Shown piece after piece: positions 42,204 through 50,714 of a DNA stretch of 56,640 bases. The stretch comes from Fibrobacter sp. GTDB lineage: Bacteria; Fibrobacterota; Fibrobacteria; Fibrobacterales; Fibrobacteraceae. Positions within the stretch are counted from its first letter, which is position 1; every line of letters starts with the position of its first letter. Below the pieces are notes generated by a model. That model was not told the DNA's origin. It worked only from the letters and a program-made list of their open reading frames with translations, and made no database searches. The stretch is taken from contig JAKSID010000016.1 of NCBI GenBank assembly GCA_024399035.1, positions 1-56,640 on the forward strand. Reading direction: 5' to 3'. The translations under genes and the position numbers were made by a program.

Positions 42204-42275
42204 ATAAACTCCTGAATATGGAAATTACCTGTCTGCGGTAGTGAATGAACTTGCCGTCGGTCAGTGTGATTTATT

Positions 42276-43373
42276 TTACTTCACCAATCCCTTTTCCAGG
42301 TATTCGGCAAGGTTTGTGTGTACGCGGCTGGCCGCTTCGTCGGCTGCAACCTTCTTCATGTCATGTTCTACCATCAGGGCCACAAGTTGCTCGAAGGTTG
42401 TGGTCTGGGGATTCCAACCCAGTTCCTTCTTGGCCTTGGTGGGGTCGCCCCAAAGGTTCACAACGTCGGTGGGGCGGTAGAAGTCTTCGGATACGGCTAC
42501 AACGGTTCTGCCTGTCTTAACGTCGATACCCTTTTCATTGATGCCTTCGCCTTCCCAGCGGAGTTCAATGCCTGCGTGGTGGAAGGCGAGGGTGGCGAAT
42601 TCACGAACGGTGTGCTGTACGCCGGTGGCGATCACAAAGTCTTCGGGTTTGTCGTGCTGCAAAATGAGCCACATGCATTCCACGTAGTCCTTGGCGTAGC
42701 CCCAGTCTCGGAGACTGTCCAGGTTGCCAAGATACAGGCAATCCTGCTTGCCCTGGGCAATGCGTGCTGCGGCTAGGGTAATCTTGCGGGTCACAAAGGT
42801 TTCGCCACGGCGTTCAGATTCGTGGTTAAAGAGGATGCCGGAGCAGCAGAACATATTGTAGGCTTCGCGGTATTCCTTGATAATCCAAAAGCCGTAAAGC
42901 TTTGCTACTGCATAGGGGCTGTAGGGGTGGAAAGGTGTGTTTTCGTTCTGAGGTACTTCTTCTACCTTACCGTAAAGTTCGCTGGTACTTGCCTGGTAAA
43001 TGCGGCAGGTCTTTTCCAAGTGGTTGGTACGTACGGCTTCAAGAATGCGGAGCACGCCGGTAGCGTCTACGTCGGCAGTGAATTCCGGGGAATCGAAGCT
43101 TACCTGAACATGGCTCTGTGCGGCCAGGTTATAGATTTCGGTAGGCTGGACTTTGCCAACAACCTTCACCAAGCTCATGGAGTCACCCATGTCGGCGTAA
43201 TGAAGGTGGAAATTCGGGGTGCCCTCAAGGTGTGCGATACGCTCGCGATAGTCAACAGAAGAACGGCGGATAATGCCATGCACTTCGTAACCCTTAGAAA
43301 GAAGGAATTCGGAGAGGTAGGAACCGTCTTGGCCAGTAACGCCAGTGATAAGTGCAATGTTCTTGTTTGCCAT
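42276..43373 (-). CDS. gmd: GDP-mannose 4,6-dehydratase
   Basis: Gmd makes GDP-4-keto-6-deoxymannose, first step to GDP-L-fucose. Start ATG 43373 ([20 protein letters not shown]); the 15 residues of the longer frame are a translated repeat (see 43389). Diagnostic parts: NAD(P) loop [25 protein letters not shown], the SDR active site ASTSELYG plus [11 protein letters not shown] (YxxxK), and [19 protein letters not shown]-rich like fcl and the core genes. A one-gene partner, fcl, lies upstream. Confidence 0.96.
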   Translation of the reverse strand: MANKNIALITGVTGQDGSYLSEFLLSKGYEVHGIIRRSSVDYRERIAHLEGTPNFHLHYADMGDSMSLVKVVGKVQPTEIYNLAAQSHVQVSFDSPEFTADVDATGVLRILEAVRTNHLEKTCRIYQASTSELYGKVEEVPQNENTPFHPYSPYAVAKLYGFWIIKEYREAYNMFCCSGILFNHESERRGETFVTRKITLAAARIAQGKQDCLYLGNLDSLRDWGYAKDYVECMWLILQHDKPEDFVIATGVQHTVREFATLAFHHAGIELRWEGEGINEKGIDVKTGRTVVAVSEDFYRPTDVVNLWGDPTKAKKELGWNPQTTTFEQLVALMVEHDMKKVAADEAASRVHTNLAEYLEKGLVK

Positions 43374-43388
43374 AAAAATCCTTTTTGC

Positions 43389-43417
43389 GGAGATCCCGGG
43401 CCAAGCCCGGGATGACA
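43389..43417 (-). repeat. Family A palindrome between gmd and fcl
   Basis: GGAGATCCCGGGCCAAGCCCGGGATGACA is the inverse of the TGTCATCCCGG...GGATCTCC element seen elsewhere. It separates the two genes by a hairpin. Confidence 0.8.
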
Positions 43418-43423
43418 TTGGGG

Positions 43424-44596
43424 TTATGCCTTGAGGCTTTCGGTGTACCAGTCAAAGAGCTTCTTAACGCCCTGGTCAATTTCAACTTTGTGTGTCCAGC
43501 CCAAGCGGTGGAGCTTGTCCACGTTGATGAGCTTACGCGGGGTGCCGTCGGGCTTGCTTGCATCGAAGAATACTTCGCCTTCGAAGCCAACAGCCTTCAC
43601 AACCAGTTCGCTCAGTTCGCGGATGGTCAGTTCCTTGCCGGTGCCCACGTTAATGTGACAGTTGCGGATTTCGCCCAACTTGGGGATTGCACCGCCACGG
43701 CCTGCGCTGTGGTTACGGTCTACGGCACCGTCTACGCTTGCGCCATAGTGTACGCTGGAGTACTTTTCAATACCGATGATGTCGCTGAAGTTCACGTTCA
43801 GGAGTACGTGCACGGATGCGTCGGCCATGTCCTCGCTCCACAGGAATTCGCGGAGAGGCTTGCCGGTACCCCACAGGGTAACCTTGTTGTTCTCGATGCC
43901 GTACTTGGCCAAAACCTTGAGGATTTCTTCCTGGGATGCGTCGCCGTTGATGCCTTCCACCGGGCGCTTGTCCATATCGACCTTGATGCTTGCCCAGTCG
44001 TTATCGTGAATGAGCTTTGCCAGGTAAACCTTGCGCATCATGGCAGGCATTACGTGGCTGTTTTCAAGGTGGAAGTTGTCGTTGGGACCGTAAAGGTTGG
44101 TGGGCATAACGGCCAGATAGTTGGTGCCGTACTGCAGGTTATAGCTTTCGCACATCTTGAGGCCTGCGATCTTTGCGATGGCGTACTCTTCGTTGGTGTA
44201 CTCCAGTTCGCTGGTCAGCAGGGCGTCTTCGCTCATGGGCTGGGGGGCATTCTTGGGGTAAATGCAGGTAGAACCCAAGAAAAGGAACTTTTTAACGTTG
44301 TGGGCGTAGGCTTCGCTGAACACATTGCACTGGATTTTCATGTTCATCATCATGAAGTCGGCACGGTACAGGGAATTTGCCATGATGCCACCCACGAATG
44401 CAGCTGCCAAGACCACTGCATCGGGCTTTTCTTCGTCAAAGAACTTCTTTACGGCGTATTGATCGGTAAGATCCAGTTCTGCGTGGGTGCGGCCAACCAG
44501 GTTGTTGTAGCCGCGAGCCTTAAGATTGTTCCAAATTGCAGAGCCCACCAAACCGTGGTGCCCTGCCACATAAATCTTGCTGTTCTTGTCGAGCAT
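43424..44596 (-). CDS. fcl: GDP-L-fucose synthase
   Basis: This bifunctional epimerase-reductase turns the gmd product into GDP-L-fucose using NADPH. The 390-residue product has the NADP loop [13 protein letters not shown], the active site GSTCIYP with [15 protein letters not shown] (YxxxK), then [12 protein letters not shown] and the long sugar-binding region. A C-terminal extension gives it a length above the typical 310-320 residues, as in Bacteroidota forms. It is the first gene of the polysaccharide operon. Confidence 0.95.
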   Translation of the reverse strand: MLDKNSKIYVAGHHGLVGSAIWNNLKARGYNNLVGRTHAELDLTDQYAVKKFFDEEKPDAVVLAAAFVGGIMANSLYRADFMMMNMKIQCNVFSEAYAHNVKKFLFLGSTCIYPKNAPQPMSEDALLTSELEYTNEEYAIAKIAGLKMCESYNLQYGTNYLAVMPTNLYGPNDNFHLENSHVMPAMMRKVYLAKLIHDNDWASIKVDMDKRPVEGINGDASQEEILKVLAKYGIENNKVTLWGTGKPLREFLWSEDMADASVHVLLNVNFSDIIGIEKYSSVHYGASVDGAVDRNHSAGRGGAIPKLGEIRNCHINVGTGKELTIRELSELVVKAVGFEGEVFFDASKPDGTPRKLINVDKLHRLGWTHKVEIDQGVKKLFDWYTESLKA

Positions 44597-44700
44597 TTTT
44601 TGTGTTCATCCCTCTGTGCTGCCCAAGGTTCCCAAACCATACCTTGTAGTATTTTCGTACGAAAATTTAACAATTATAAACACGTGCTACAACGCAAAAA
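44597..44700 (-). promoter_or_regulatory. Promoter of the polysaccharide operon with palindromic operator candidate
   Basis: On the minus strand TATAAT (plus 44673-44678) is a good -10 box, with a weak T-rich -35 about 17 bases upstream. ATTTTCGTACGAAAAT (44651-44666) is a perfect 16-base palindrome covering roughly +1 to +16 of the predicted transcript, a suitable place for a repressor. Confidence 0.5.
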
Positions 44701-44880
44701 GTCCTTACATGTGGTGCAAAACGTGTACAAATTAAGGGGGCGGGTTTTGTTGCAACCCAAAACCGCGATTCGAAGCCGATTCCTGCTGATTTTGACATAA
44801 AATTGGTGGGGGAGACAAAGGCTTCCTAAAAGAATGATGTCAACAATTGCTTGCAAAATGAATGCTGAATAAAAAAAGTC
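44701..44880. other. Gene-free stretch
   Basis: No gene, terminator or repeat is supported in this AT-rich part between the divergent units. Confidence 0.4.
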
Positions 44881-44939
44881 TTGACTTTGGAATTTTAATT
44901 CACTAATTTTGGAATCGAAAATGAAGCCAAGGAGGGAAC
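44881..44939 (+). promoter_or_regulatory. Promoter of the Panacea module
   Basis: TTGACT (44881-44886) and TAATTT (44904-44909) are spaced by 17 bases. AAGGAGGG at 44929-44936 is a strong ribosome-binding site before ATG 44940. Confidence 0.65.
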
Positions 44940-45455
44940 ATGCCTGTAGTGAATGGAAAGAAGAACATCCTTGATGTTGCTTACTACATGATTTACAAGT
45001 CCATTCTTTTGCAATACAGCATTACTCCGCTAAAACTGCAGAAGCTGTTGTATTACTTCCAGTCTTGGCACATGGTGTATTTTGACGGTGATTCTGTGTT
45101 TCCGGATGTTCCTCAAGCGTGGGTAAACGGTCCGGTCTATAAAAAAGTTTATGAAGCATTTTCTTCTAAGGCTTATGCATATACTGAACTGTCTAATGTG
45201 GATGAATTTGTTTCCGACTGCGACAAGAAAGCCATTGAATATGAAAGCAAACTGGCATTCTCAGAAAGAGAGAAGGATTTCTTTGATCAGTTCATAAACA
45301 CATTTGGTCCCAAAGATGCTGGTTACCTGGTTCTTTTGACCCATAGTGAACAGCCTTGGTTGAGCGCTCGTGGCGATTTAAATCCGAATATGAGATCTGA
45401 TAAAGAGATTTCGCTTGATTCAATGCTGAATTTTTATTCTAATCTTCATGGATAA
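44940..45455 (+). CDS. Panacea (SocA-like, DUF4065) antitoxin-domain protein
   Basis: This 171-residue protein has the Panacea domain, a widely exchanged antitoxin module that neutralises many unrelated toxins. Visible family pattern: ILDVAYYMIYKS, ITPLKLQKLLYYFQSWHMVYF, PQAWVNGPVYKKVYEAF, and the helical C-terminus LTHSEQPWLSARGDL. It starts after a strong promoter and ribosome-binding site and overlaps the next gene by 8 bases, as in two-gene toxin-antitoxin operons. Whether it neutralises its neighbour is inferred from this arrangement. Confidence 0.87.
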   Translation: MPVVNGKKNILDVAYYMIYKSILLQYSITPLKLQKLLYYFQSWHMVYFDGDSVFPDVPQAWVNGPVYKKVYEAFSSKAYAYTELSNVDEFVSDCDKKAIEYESKLAFSEREKDFFDQFINTFGPKDAGYLVLLTHSEQPWLSARGDLNPNMRSDKEISLDSMLNFYSNLHG

Positions 45456-45828
45456 AAGCTTTAACTTTGTAAATGTGGTTGAAAAACCACATGATGTAAT
45501 GGAATACCCATTTCCTGAGGGAAACCATTTTAGCATAGATGACGGCATTAGCGATGATTTGTTCAAAATGATGTCAGAAACTGTAGGCTATGATATGTCT
45601 AAGATTTCAAGAGACGCAAACATTGCTCATTTCAACTTGTATTTTAAAGAAAAAGAAAGCAAGGTTCGTGTCTTCTGCGAAATGCATGATAACATTTTCT
45701 ACCTCCTTTACATAGATAGAAATCATGAGACGCATAAGCAAACAATCGAGAAACGGTTAGAAATGGACAAATTGACCGAGGCTAATAGAAAAGCAGCAAT
45801 GTCGTTGGCTAAAAGTCTAAAAAGATAG
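45448..45828 (+). CDS. Putative toxin partner of the Panacea protein
   Basis: I do not recognise this 126-residue protein. ATG 45448 lies 8 bases inside the antitoxin gene (ATGGATAA junction). It has an acidic start (FPEGNHFSIDDGISDDLFKMMSE), a beta-strand-rich middle with ARFNLYFKEK-like and FCEMHDNIFYLLYIDRNHETHK segments, and a basic helical end (EANRKAAMSLAKSLKR). A distant similarity to RelE-type folds is possible (strand-strand-Arg/His pattern) but not shown. Its role as toxin is inferred from coupling to the antitoxin-domain gene. Confidence 0.65.
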   Translation: MDKSFNFVNVVEKPHDVMEYPFPEGNHFSIDDGISDDLFKMMSETVGYDMSKISRDANIAHFNLYFKEKESKVRVFCEMHDNIFYLLYIDRNHETHKQTIEKRLEMDKLTEANRKAAMSLAKSLKR

Positions 45829-45889
45829 CTCGTTGTACTTACGAGATTTTTGTGGCTATCGCAGAACTTGATTAGCATTCCGGCTCCCC

Positions 45890-46015
45890 GGATCAAGTCC
45901 GGGGCAGGCTCAGGCCGGGATGAAGCATTTCTTAGCGCTTCAGCGCTTAGAAAGACTTGTCCACGAAGTGGATGACAGTAAGAAGAGGCCGGGATGACAG
46001 TGCCGGGGCTTTTTG
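45890..46015 (-). repeat. Repeat cluster with family D copy 2 (62 bp)
   Basis: 45915-45976 is an exact inverse copy of 19561-19622. It is flanked by family A remnants: CCCCGGATCAAGTCCGGGGC before, and GAGGCCGGGATGACAGTGCCGGGG after. The last portion can also form a hairpin ahead of CTTTTTGC. Confidence 0.85.
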
Positions 46016-46040
46016 CATTTCTCGCCGTTGACGAATCAGC

Positions 46041-48539
46041 TTACTTGAGGGTGAATGCCTTGCCGCAAGCGTTGATGTCGTTCTGCATCGTCATGATGTA
46101 CTTGCCCTTGGCGATGCTTTCTCCGTTCCAGCCGATGGTGTTCAGGCCGATCTGCTTCGGGGTGGTCCTGAAGGACTTCACGACCACGCCGTTTTCCTTG
46201 ACAATCTGGAAGAGGACCGGCTTGGTGGACTTGACTTCGAAGCTGATGCTGTTGCGGGTGATGGCCTTGATGCCCATGCTCTTGGGAGCTACGAGCTGGA
46301 TGTCCTTGATGGCTTCCGGAACGCTGTCCTTGACAGTGGTATCCTTGGCGGTGGTGTCTACGACAGCGCTGGTATCCTTGGCGGTGGTGTCTACGACAGC
46401 GCTGGTATCCTTGGCGGTGGTATCCTTGGCGGCCTCGGCTTCGATGCTGTCAAGTTTTGCGTATTCTTCGAGAATCGGCCTGCAAACATTTGTCATTGCT
46501 TTGCAAGGATTGAAGCTTTCGTATTCCAGCTTGGCGTTCTTGTCGAGATATACCTGTCTGCCGAGTGCCCTGCCACGGTGATATGCATTGACGTCGAGGT
46601 ATTCAACGTTGCTGAGGGGGTTGAATACGGTTCCGTAGAACGGAGTTTCAAGGGAGATTCCGGCTTTATTGTGCTGGATGATACGGAAGCCGCTCGCAAT
46701 GTCGCTCTGGAGAGTGGCGGTGGATGCGTTCAAGAAAGAGCCCTTCCAGAACAACTTGTTGTTGATGTGTAGGGTTGTGGAAATCTTGGGTCTGGTAACC
46801 AGGACCTGGGAACCTTCCTCAAGGCCCAAGGAGTCAATAAAGATGTCCCCTGCGTACAGGGCCAAAGTTGCTCCGGACTTTACAATGACGTTTCTGTAGC
46901 TTGCGCTATCGCGAAGGACAAGGGTGTCGCCTTCGGCAATGGTCGTATCTTTTTCGCTAGAGACAAATTTTTCTGCCAAGCCAACGGTGTCTGCGAACCA
47001 GTTCCATGAGAAGCTGTTCAGGTAGGTCGGCTGGACGGGCTCACCATTACGTTGATTCACATCGTCTGCGTAAAAGTCCTTGTAGAGGAGGATGTTCTGC
47101 ATCTTGTCGGTGTATAAATCAACCTTGGACTTGGCGTACACATTGGAAAACTCGGTGCCGGTTCCAAGGCGCAGACCGTAGCTGTCTTTATTTCCTTCTA
47201 CGGCAATGTTGCAGGGGCCTTTGCCGCTTTTGCAGACTGCATTGTCGTATATGGAAAGATGGTTGATTCCGTACAAAGTGAAATTGCCAGGAACGGTGCC
47301 GTATGTGCCGCCGTCGATAGCGAAGAACGGATCGGTTTCTCCTTCATCCACAATGCCATTCTTGTTCAGGTCTTCGTCGCCATCGTCTATTCCATCCCCG
47401 TCGAAATCTTGCAGGAGCTCGGGGCCGAAGGTGATGTTTTCATCTGCGAATATGGGCCTATGGAAAGAGATTCCGTTGCGGGAGACAAGATTGCTGTAGG
47501 TCAAGTTGGTTCGGAGTGTGTAAGCGCGGATTTCGTCAAAGTCACTGATGCCGTCGTCGTCAGAATCCATAAGGGTGGGTTCTGTGCCGAAACGGTAGAA
47601 TTCATCAAAGTCAACGATGCCGTCGCCATCGGTGTCAACATCAACCTTGTACATGGAATTGGTGATTACGAAATCTGTGGGGCGGTTGGTCACATAGACG
47701 AGAGCCTGAATTTCGACATCGCTCAAATAGGAGTAGGCTGCGCTGCCGTAGTTGTCTGTGTTTTCCAGGTGAACGACCATCTTGTTGTCGGAGTCAAAGG
47801 AATAACCGTCAATGACCATAAAGTGATTAGGTACGGCTACAACGATGGGCAACTTCTGATCGATGAGCCCCTTGATCATGAGCTGGTACTCGGTGTAGTT
47901 GTCTGCAGTGAATACGTTGCTCTTTGCGGTTTCCTTGGAAAGGTACTGGAGAACCTTGGCTATGGTTTCTGTGGAGACAGAATTTCCGTACAAGTTGTAC
48001 ATGTTCTCGACTAGGGTGGCTCGGGTAGCCTTCTTACTTGTATATAGATCCTTTGCACCAGTCTTGACGTACTGATCCCACTGCGCGAAGGTCACGTCTT
48101 CCTGAGTCATGAGATCACTTTTAGTCATCTTGTGGCTGATGTACATGATTTCGTCTTGCTTCAGGGCGGTTTCTCTAATCTCGCGAACACCGTTATTGTT
48201 TGTTTTGTAACCGTACAGATAGTTGTATGTGTTGTAAATGGCGATGACACCGCAGTTCCACATGATTGCGTAGCGGTTGTCGCTCTTGCCATTATTGCTG
48301 GTGTGGCCTTCGGAGGTCATTTCGTTCCAGCCCCAGCCTTCGGCCAGTTCGCCGAACGTGGTTGCCAGCATCTTGGTGTCTTTCAGTGTACCGTAGGTTA
48401 TGACTTCTAGATTTTTTTCGTCGGAAATCTCAACGGTTTTTCCGGTTGTCAAATCGGGATAGGCGTATGTCGTTACTATTTTTGCTTGGGTTGTGCATGC
48501 CAGGGCGAGAGAGGCTGCTGTGACGAGTGTTTTTTTCAT
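46041..48539 (-). CDS. Secreted C39-like cysteine peptidase with calcium-binding repeats
   Basis: An exported 832-residue protein. Start ATG 48539 has GGAG at 6 bases; a TTG four codons upstream is less likely. A signal peptide ends near residue 19 (TQA). A papain/C39-like domain is suggested by MWNCGVIAIYNTYNYLYG (Cys96) and AVPNHFMVIDGY (His239) with HLENTDNYG (Asn260/Asp262). Three thrombospondin type 3-like calcium repeats follow: DTDGDGIVDFDE, DSDDDGISDFDE and DFDGDGIDDGDE (302-390). After a beta-rich region comes the tandem linker DTTAKDTSAVV (about 3 units), then a C-terminal FlgD/Por-like domain (VVVKSFRTTPKQIGLNTIGWNG...) expected for type IX secretion and surface anchoring. Confidence 0.78.
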   Translation of the reverse strand: MKKTLVTAASLALACTTQAKIVTTYAYPDLTTGKTVEISDEKNLEVITYGTLKDTKMLATTFGELAEGWGWNEMTSEGHTSNNGKSDNRYAIMWNCGVIAIYNTYNYLYGYKTNNNGVREIRETALKQDEIMYISHKMTKSDLMTQEDVTFAQWDQYVKTGAKDLYTSKKATRATLVENMYNLYGNSVSTETIAKVLQYLSKETAKSNVFTADNYTEYQLMIKGLIDQKLPIVVAVPNHFMVIDGYSFDSDNKMVVHLENTDNYGSAAYSYLSDVEIQALVYVTNRPTDFVITNSMYKVDVDTDGDGIVDFDEFYRFGTEPTLMDSDDDGISDFDEIRAYTLRTNLTYSNLVSRNGISFHRPIFADENITFGPELLQDFDGDGIDDGDEDLNKNGIVDEGETDPFFAIDGGTYGTVPGNFTLYGINHLSIYDNAVCKSGKGPCNIAVEGNKDSYGLRLGTGTEFSNVYAKSKVDLYTDKMQNILLYKDFYADDVNQRNGEPVQPTYLNSFSWNWFADTVGLAEKFVSSEKDTTIAEGDTLVLRDSASYRNVIVKSGATLALYAGDIFIDSLGLEEGSQVLVTRPKISTTLHINNKLFWKGSFLNASTATLQSDIASGFRIIQHNKAGISLETPFYGTVFNPLSNVEYLDVNAYHRGRALGRQVYLDKNAKLEYESFNPCKAMTNVCRPILEEYAKLDSIEAEAAKDTTAKDTSAVVDTTAKDTSAVVDTTAKDTTVKDSVPEAIKDIQLVAPKSMGIKAITRNSISFEVKSTKPVLFQIVKENGVVVKSFRTTPKQIGLNTIGWNGESIAKGKYIMTMQNDINACGKAFTLK

Positions 48540-48667
48540 TCGGAACTCCAAAATTTTGCGGTCAAATATAGGAAACTTTCAAAAAACCTACAATGTTGGA
48601 ATTCTGATTGAACCGCGTCTGTAAACTGCAGTTTACAAACGTAAGGATAATTTGACGGCCTTTTTCA
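48540..48667 (-). promoter_or_regulatory. Upstream region of the C39-like gene with palindrome
   Basis: TGTAAACTGCAGTTTACA (48620-48637) is a perfect 18-base palindrome. The half-site TGTAAAC also appears, together with its inverse, before the GLUG gene at 10815-10842, although with different spacing and order. It may be an operator; no promoter boxes are convincing. Confidence 0.45.
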
Positions 48668-48908
48668 TTGACTACCCTTTGGTAACCCGCAACATTTATT
48701 TACATTTGGATTGTTGATGAGAGTTTGTTCCAATTGGTGCTCCATCAACGGGGTTACATAGGAGGACATGGCAACCAGCTGGTTGCAAAATCTTCCACAA
48801 CATGTCCGAAACATTTGGAGGCAGGTGCCGTGTGCACTCGCCATTGTGGGTCTACATACTCCCTGAGAAAAAAGAGGGGTGCGGTCGCAAGGCTGCACCT
48901 CTTTTTTT
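48668..48908 (+). ncRNA. Candidate structured RNA or micro-ORF unit with terminator
   Basis: TTGACT (48668-48673) may serve as -35. The transcript could fold: GTTGATG/CATCAAC, GGACATG with CATGTCC enclosing the palindrome GCAACCAGCTGGTTGC, and GGCAGGTGC...GCACTCGCC. It ends in the terminator AAAGAGGGGTGC...GCACCTCTTTTTTT (about 48868-48907). The same stretch holds a 32-codon frame at 48768-48866 (begins MATSWLQNLPQHV) with AGGAGG only two bases before the ATG, too close for a normal site. I could not match the RNA to 6S, SRP, tmRNA or RNase P signatures. Confidence 0.4.
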
Positions 48909-49106
48909 GTGCGCGGGAAAAAGGGACTGTCAAATCCCAGTCACCTCGCTTCGCAAGGCTGGTCTTTGACCCTACGGGCACGTGGCTCCAGAGGAGCCCC
49001 GAGCGATTATTTGTCTCTACGTGCTTCGCACATGAGCCAAATAATATCGCACCCCCGACCCCGAGGGGTCTTCGGCTCCCAATCCCCATTGTCGCAGCGT
49101 ATAAAA
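48909..49106. other. Gene-free stretch with hairpins and partial tRNA copy
   Basis: GCGGGAAAAAGGGACT at 48914-48929 closely matches the 3' end of the tRNA-Gly gene (49146-49160). Then follow three adjacent hairpins: GGCTCC-AGA-GGAGCC (48984-48998), GCGATTATTTG with CAAATAATATCGC (49003-49050) and GACCCC-GA-GGGGTC (49057-49070). No gene is supported. Confidence 0.5.
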
Positions 49107-49132
49107 CAAAAAAAGACGCTTTGCAGCGTCTT
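49107..49132 (-). terminator. Terminator of tRNA-Gly
   Basis: On the minus strand AAGACGCTGCAAAGCGTCTT is followed by a run of T. It lies 13 bases beyond the tRNA 3' end. Confidence 0.85.
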
Positions 49133-49144
49133 ATTTTGTTTTAG

Positions 49145-49217
<73 letters not shown>

Positions 49218-49371
49218 GAGGTGTTCCATATATAGCTAAAAATTTTGGGGCTGTAAAGGGATTCTGGGTGAAAAAGTGAAATTTTTGTAGTTTATGGGGG
49301 TCAATTCGTTGACTTTTCGTATATCAATTCCCTAAATCCGTTTTTTAGATCAAGTTTGTCGCAGCTGTCTT
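49218..49371 (+). other. Gene-free AT-rich stretch
   Basis: No supported gene or element. The tRNA promoter must lie close to 49218-49260 on the minus strand, but no clear boxes are visible. Confidence 0.3.
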
Positions 49372-49566
49372 GTGGGGGCAGCTGAGGTTTGTGTGCGGGC
49401 TTATGCTCAAAAGCGTATTGATGAACTTAATGCAGCAATAATCGCCTTGGAAGATTGCCTGGCACAATCCCCTGAGGGGACACTTTACTACTCCATTAGT
49501 CATGGGCGGAGCCAGTGGCAGTGTTACGTGAATGGAGTCAAGAGATTCTTGCCAATGTCGGATTAA
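49372..49566 (+). pseudogene. Remnant of a small DNA-related or accessory protein gene
   Basis: The frame reads AYAQKRIDELNAAIIALEDCLAQSPEGTLYYSISHGRSQWQCYVNG and ends soon after. The coiled-coil start followed by 'PEGTLYYS' resembles the N-terminal region of larger accessory proteins in Bacteroidota and Firmicutes (recalled, not compared). No good ATG or ribosome-binding site exists and the C-terminal domain is absent, so it is likely a truncated remnant. Confidence 0.35.
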
Positions 49567-49624
49567 AATAACCCCAAAAACAGAAATTATCCCCAGGCGC
49601 GGCCTGCGCACTCCCAGGCGCGGT

Positions 49625-50713
49625 TTAGTTATCGTAGTCTGTCAAGGGTGTCTGCAGAGAAAAAATCAAAATTGCCTTCTTTTTTCCGCGAAGTTCGAAG
49701 GATCCGGCCTTGCTGCACAAAAATCCGTGGGGCAGGGGCAGGGGGAACTTGCTGAAAAGCTCCTCGGAAATCAAGAATTCCTGGCCCAGCTTGGAGCAAA
49801 GTGCCTGGATTCGGGCCGTGGTGTTCAGCACGTCGCCATGATAGGCCATTTCGCTACCGAAGTTACCTACTTCCGTAGAAATCACCTTACCGCAGTGGGC
49901 TGCGGCCTTAAAGTCGGGGGCCACGCCATAGCGGCGCAGGAACTTGCGGCGGGTGTGGTAAAGGGCTTCCTTAAAGTCAAAGAAAAGGTCCAGCGGGCGG
50001 GCTTTTTTCTGGCAATCGCTGGTTTTCCAGGTGATGAACACGCCGTCGCCTGCGAACTGGTAGATTTCGCCGTGGTTTTCTTCGCAGCAGTTGGAGAGCA
50101 GCCTGTAGTAGTCCTTGATAAAGCAGCTGTACTTGTAGTTGCCCATCTCTTCGCAAATGGTGGTGGAGGAGCGCAGGTCGATGAACATGAAAACCAGGTC
50201 TTCTTCAATGGGGTCCTGGGTCTTGCCCATCAGGGTGTTCCAGAATACGCGCTTGCCGAACTTCTTGTGCACAGAACGGATAAAGGTGATGATGTAGCCC
50301 ATGACGAAGAATGCCACGAACTGCACATGGAAGCTGGTACTCTTGAAAATCTCGAATACGCTAATAAAGCCGTCTTCGTTCACGATGCCTTCGCCGCTCT
50401 TGATCTTGAGCAGCAAAATGCAAAGGGTCAGGTTGCCGGCGATGGCGGTAACGAAGTAGAAGGAGCGGAACATCATGGCGGTCCACACGGAGCGCTGGTC
50501 CATTTCGTCCTTCAGGATCACGATGTCGTAAATACCGTGGGAAATGCCCATGAACAGAGAGAACTGCAGCATGAACAGCACAGGGAACCAGTCGATGTCG
50601 CCGGTACGGCTATAGCTCTGGAGCATGGAAAGGCCGGTGGTGGCTACAAACCAACTGAAGACGTAATAGCATACGCCCCTAAACTTACGCTCTGTCTGTC
50701 TTGAGATAGCCAT
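49625..50713 (-). CDS. Membrane-bound class III adenylate/guanylate cyclase
   Basis: A 362-residue protein with an N-terminal membrane domain (about four hydrophobic segments in residues 15-150) and a C-terminal class III cyclase catalytic domain. Metal-binding residues are in FMFIDLRSSTTICEEM (Asp179) and FAGDGVFITW (Asp223); transition-state residues in GDVLNTTARIQAL (Asn297, Arg301). The substrate-determining position preceding GDG is Gln-Phe-Ala instead of a lysine-type residue, so ATP versus GTP is open. It starts one base after the stop of a small membrane protein gene, forming an operon. Confidence 0.9.
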   Translation of the reverse strand: MAISRQTERKFRGVCYYVFSWFVATTGLSMLQSYSRTGDIDWFPVLFMLQFSLFMGISHGIYDIVILKDEMDQRSVWTAMMFRSFYFVTAIAGNLTLCILLLKIKSGEGIVNEDGFISVFEIFKSTSFHVQFVAFFVMGYIITFIRSVHKKFGKRVFWNTLMGKTQDPIEEDLVFMFIDLRSSTTICEEMGNYKYSCFIKDYYRLLSNCCEENHGEIYQFAGDGVFITWKTSDCQKKARPLDLFFDFKEALYHTRRKFLRRYGVAPDFKAAAHCGKVISTEVGNFGSEMAYHGDVLNTTARIQALCSKLGQEFLISEELFSKFPLPLPHGFLCSKAGSFELRGKKKAILIFSLQTPLTDYDN

Positions 50714-50714
50714 A

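Noticed and set aside
43374..43418. 15-residue N-terminal extension of Gmd
   Set aside because: It is a translated family A palindrome; the family start lies at 43373.
43385..44800. 471-codon open frame opposite fcl
   Set aside because: Antisense shadow of fcl; the sense protein is unambiguous.
48690..48908. 6S RNA, SRP RNA, tmRNA or RNase P RNA
   Set aside because: None of the diagnostic sequence motifs or the expected closing stem could be found.
48725..49144. 139-codon frame across the terminator and hairpin region
   Set aside because: It runs through a terminator and several hairpins and ends next to the tRNA; the translation is low quality.
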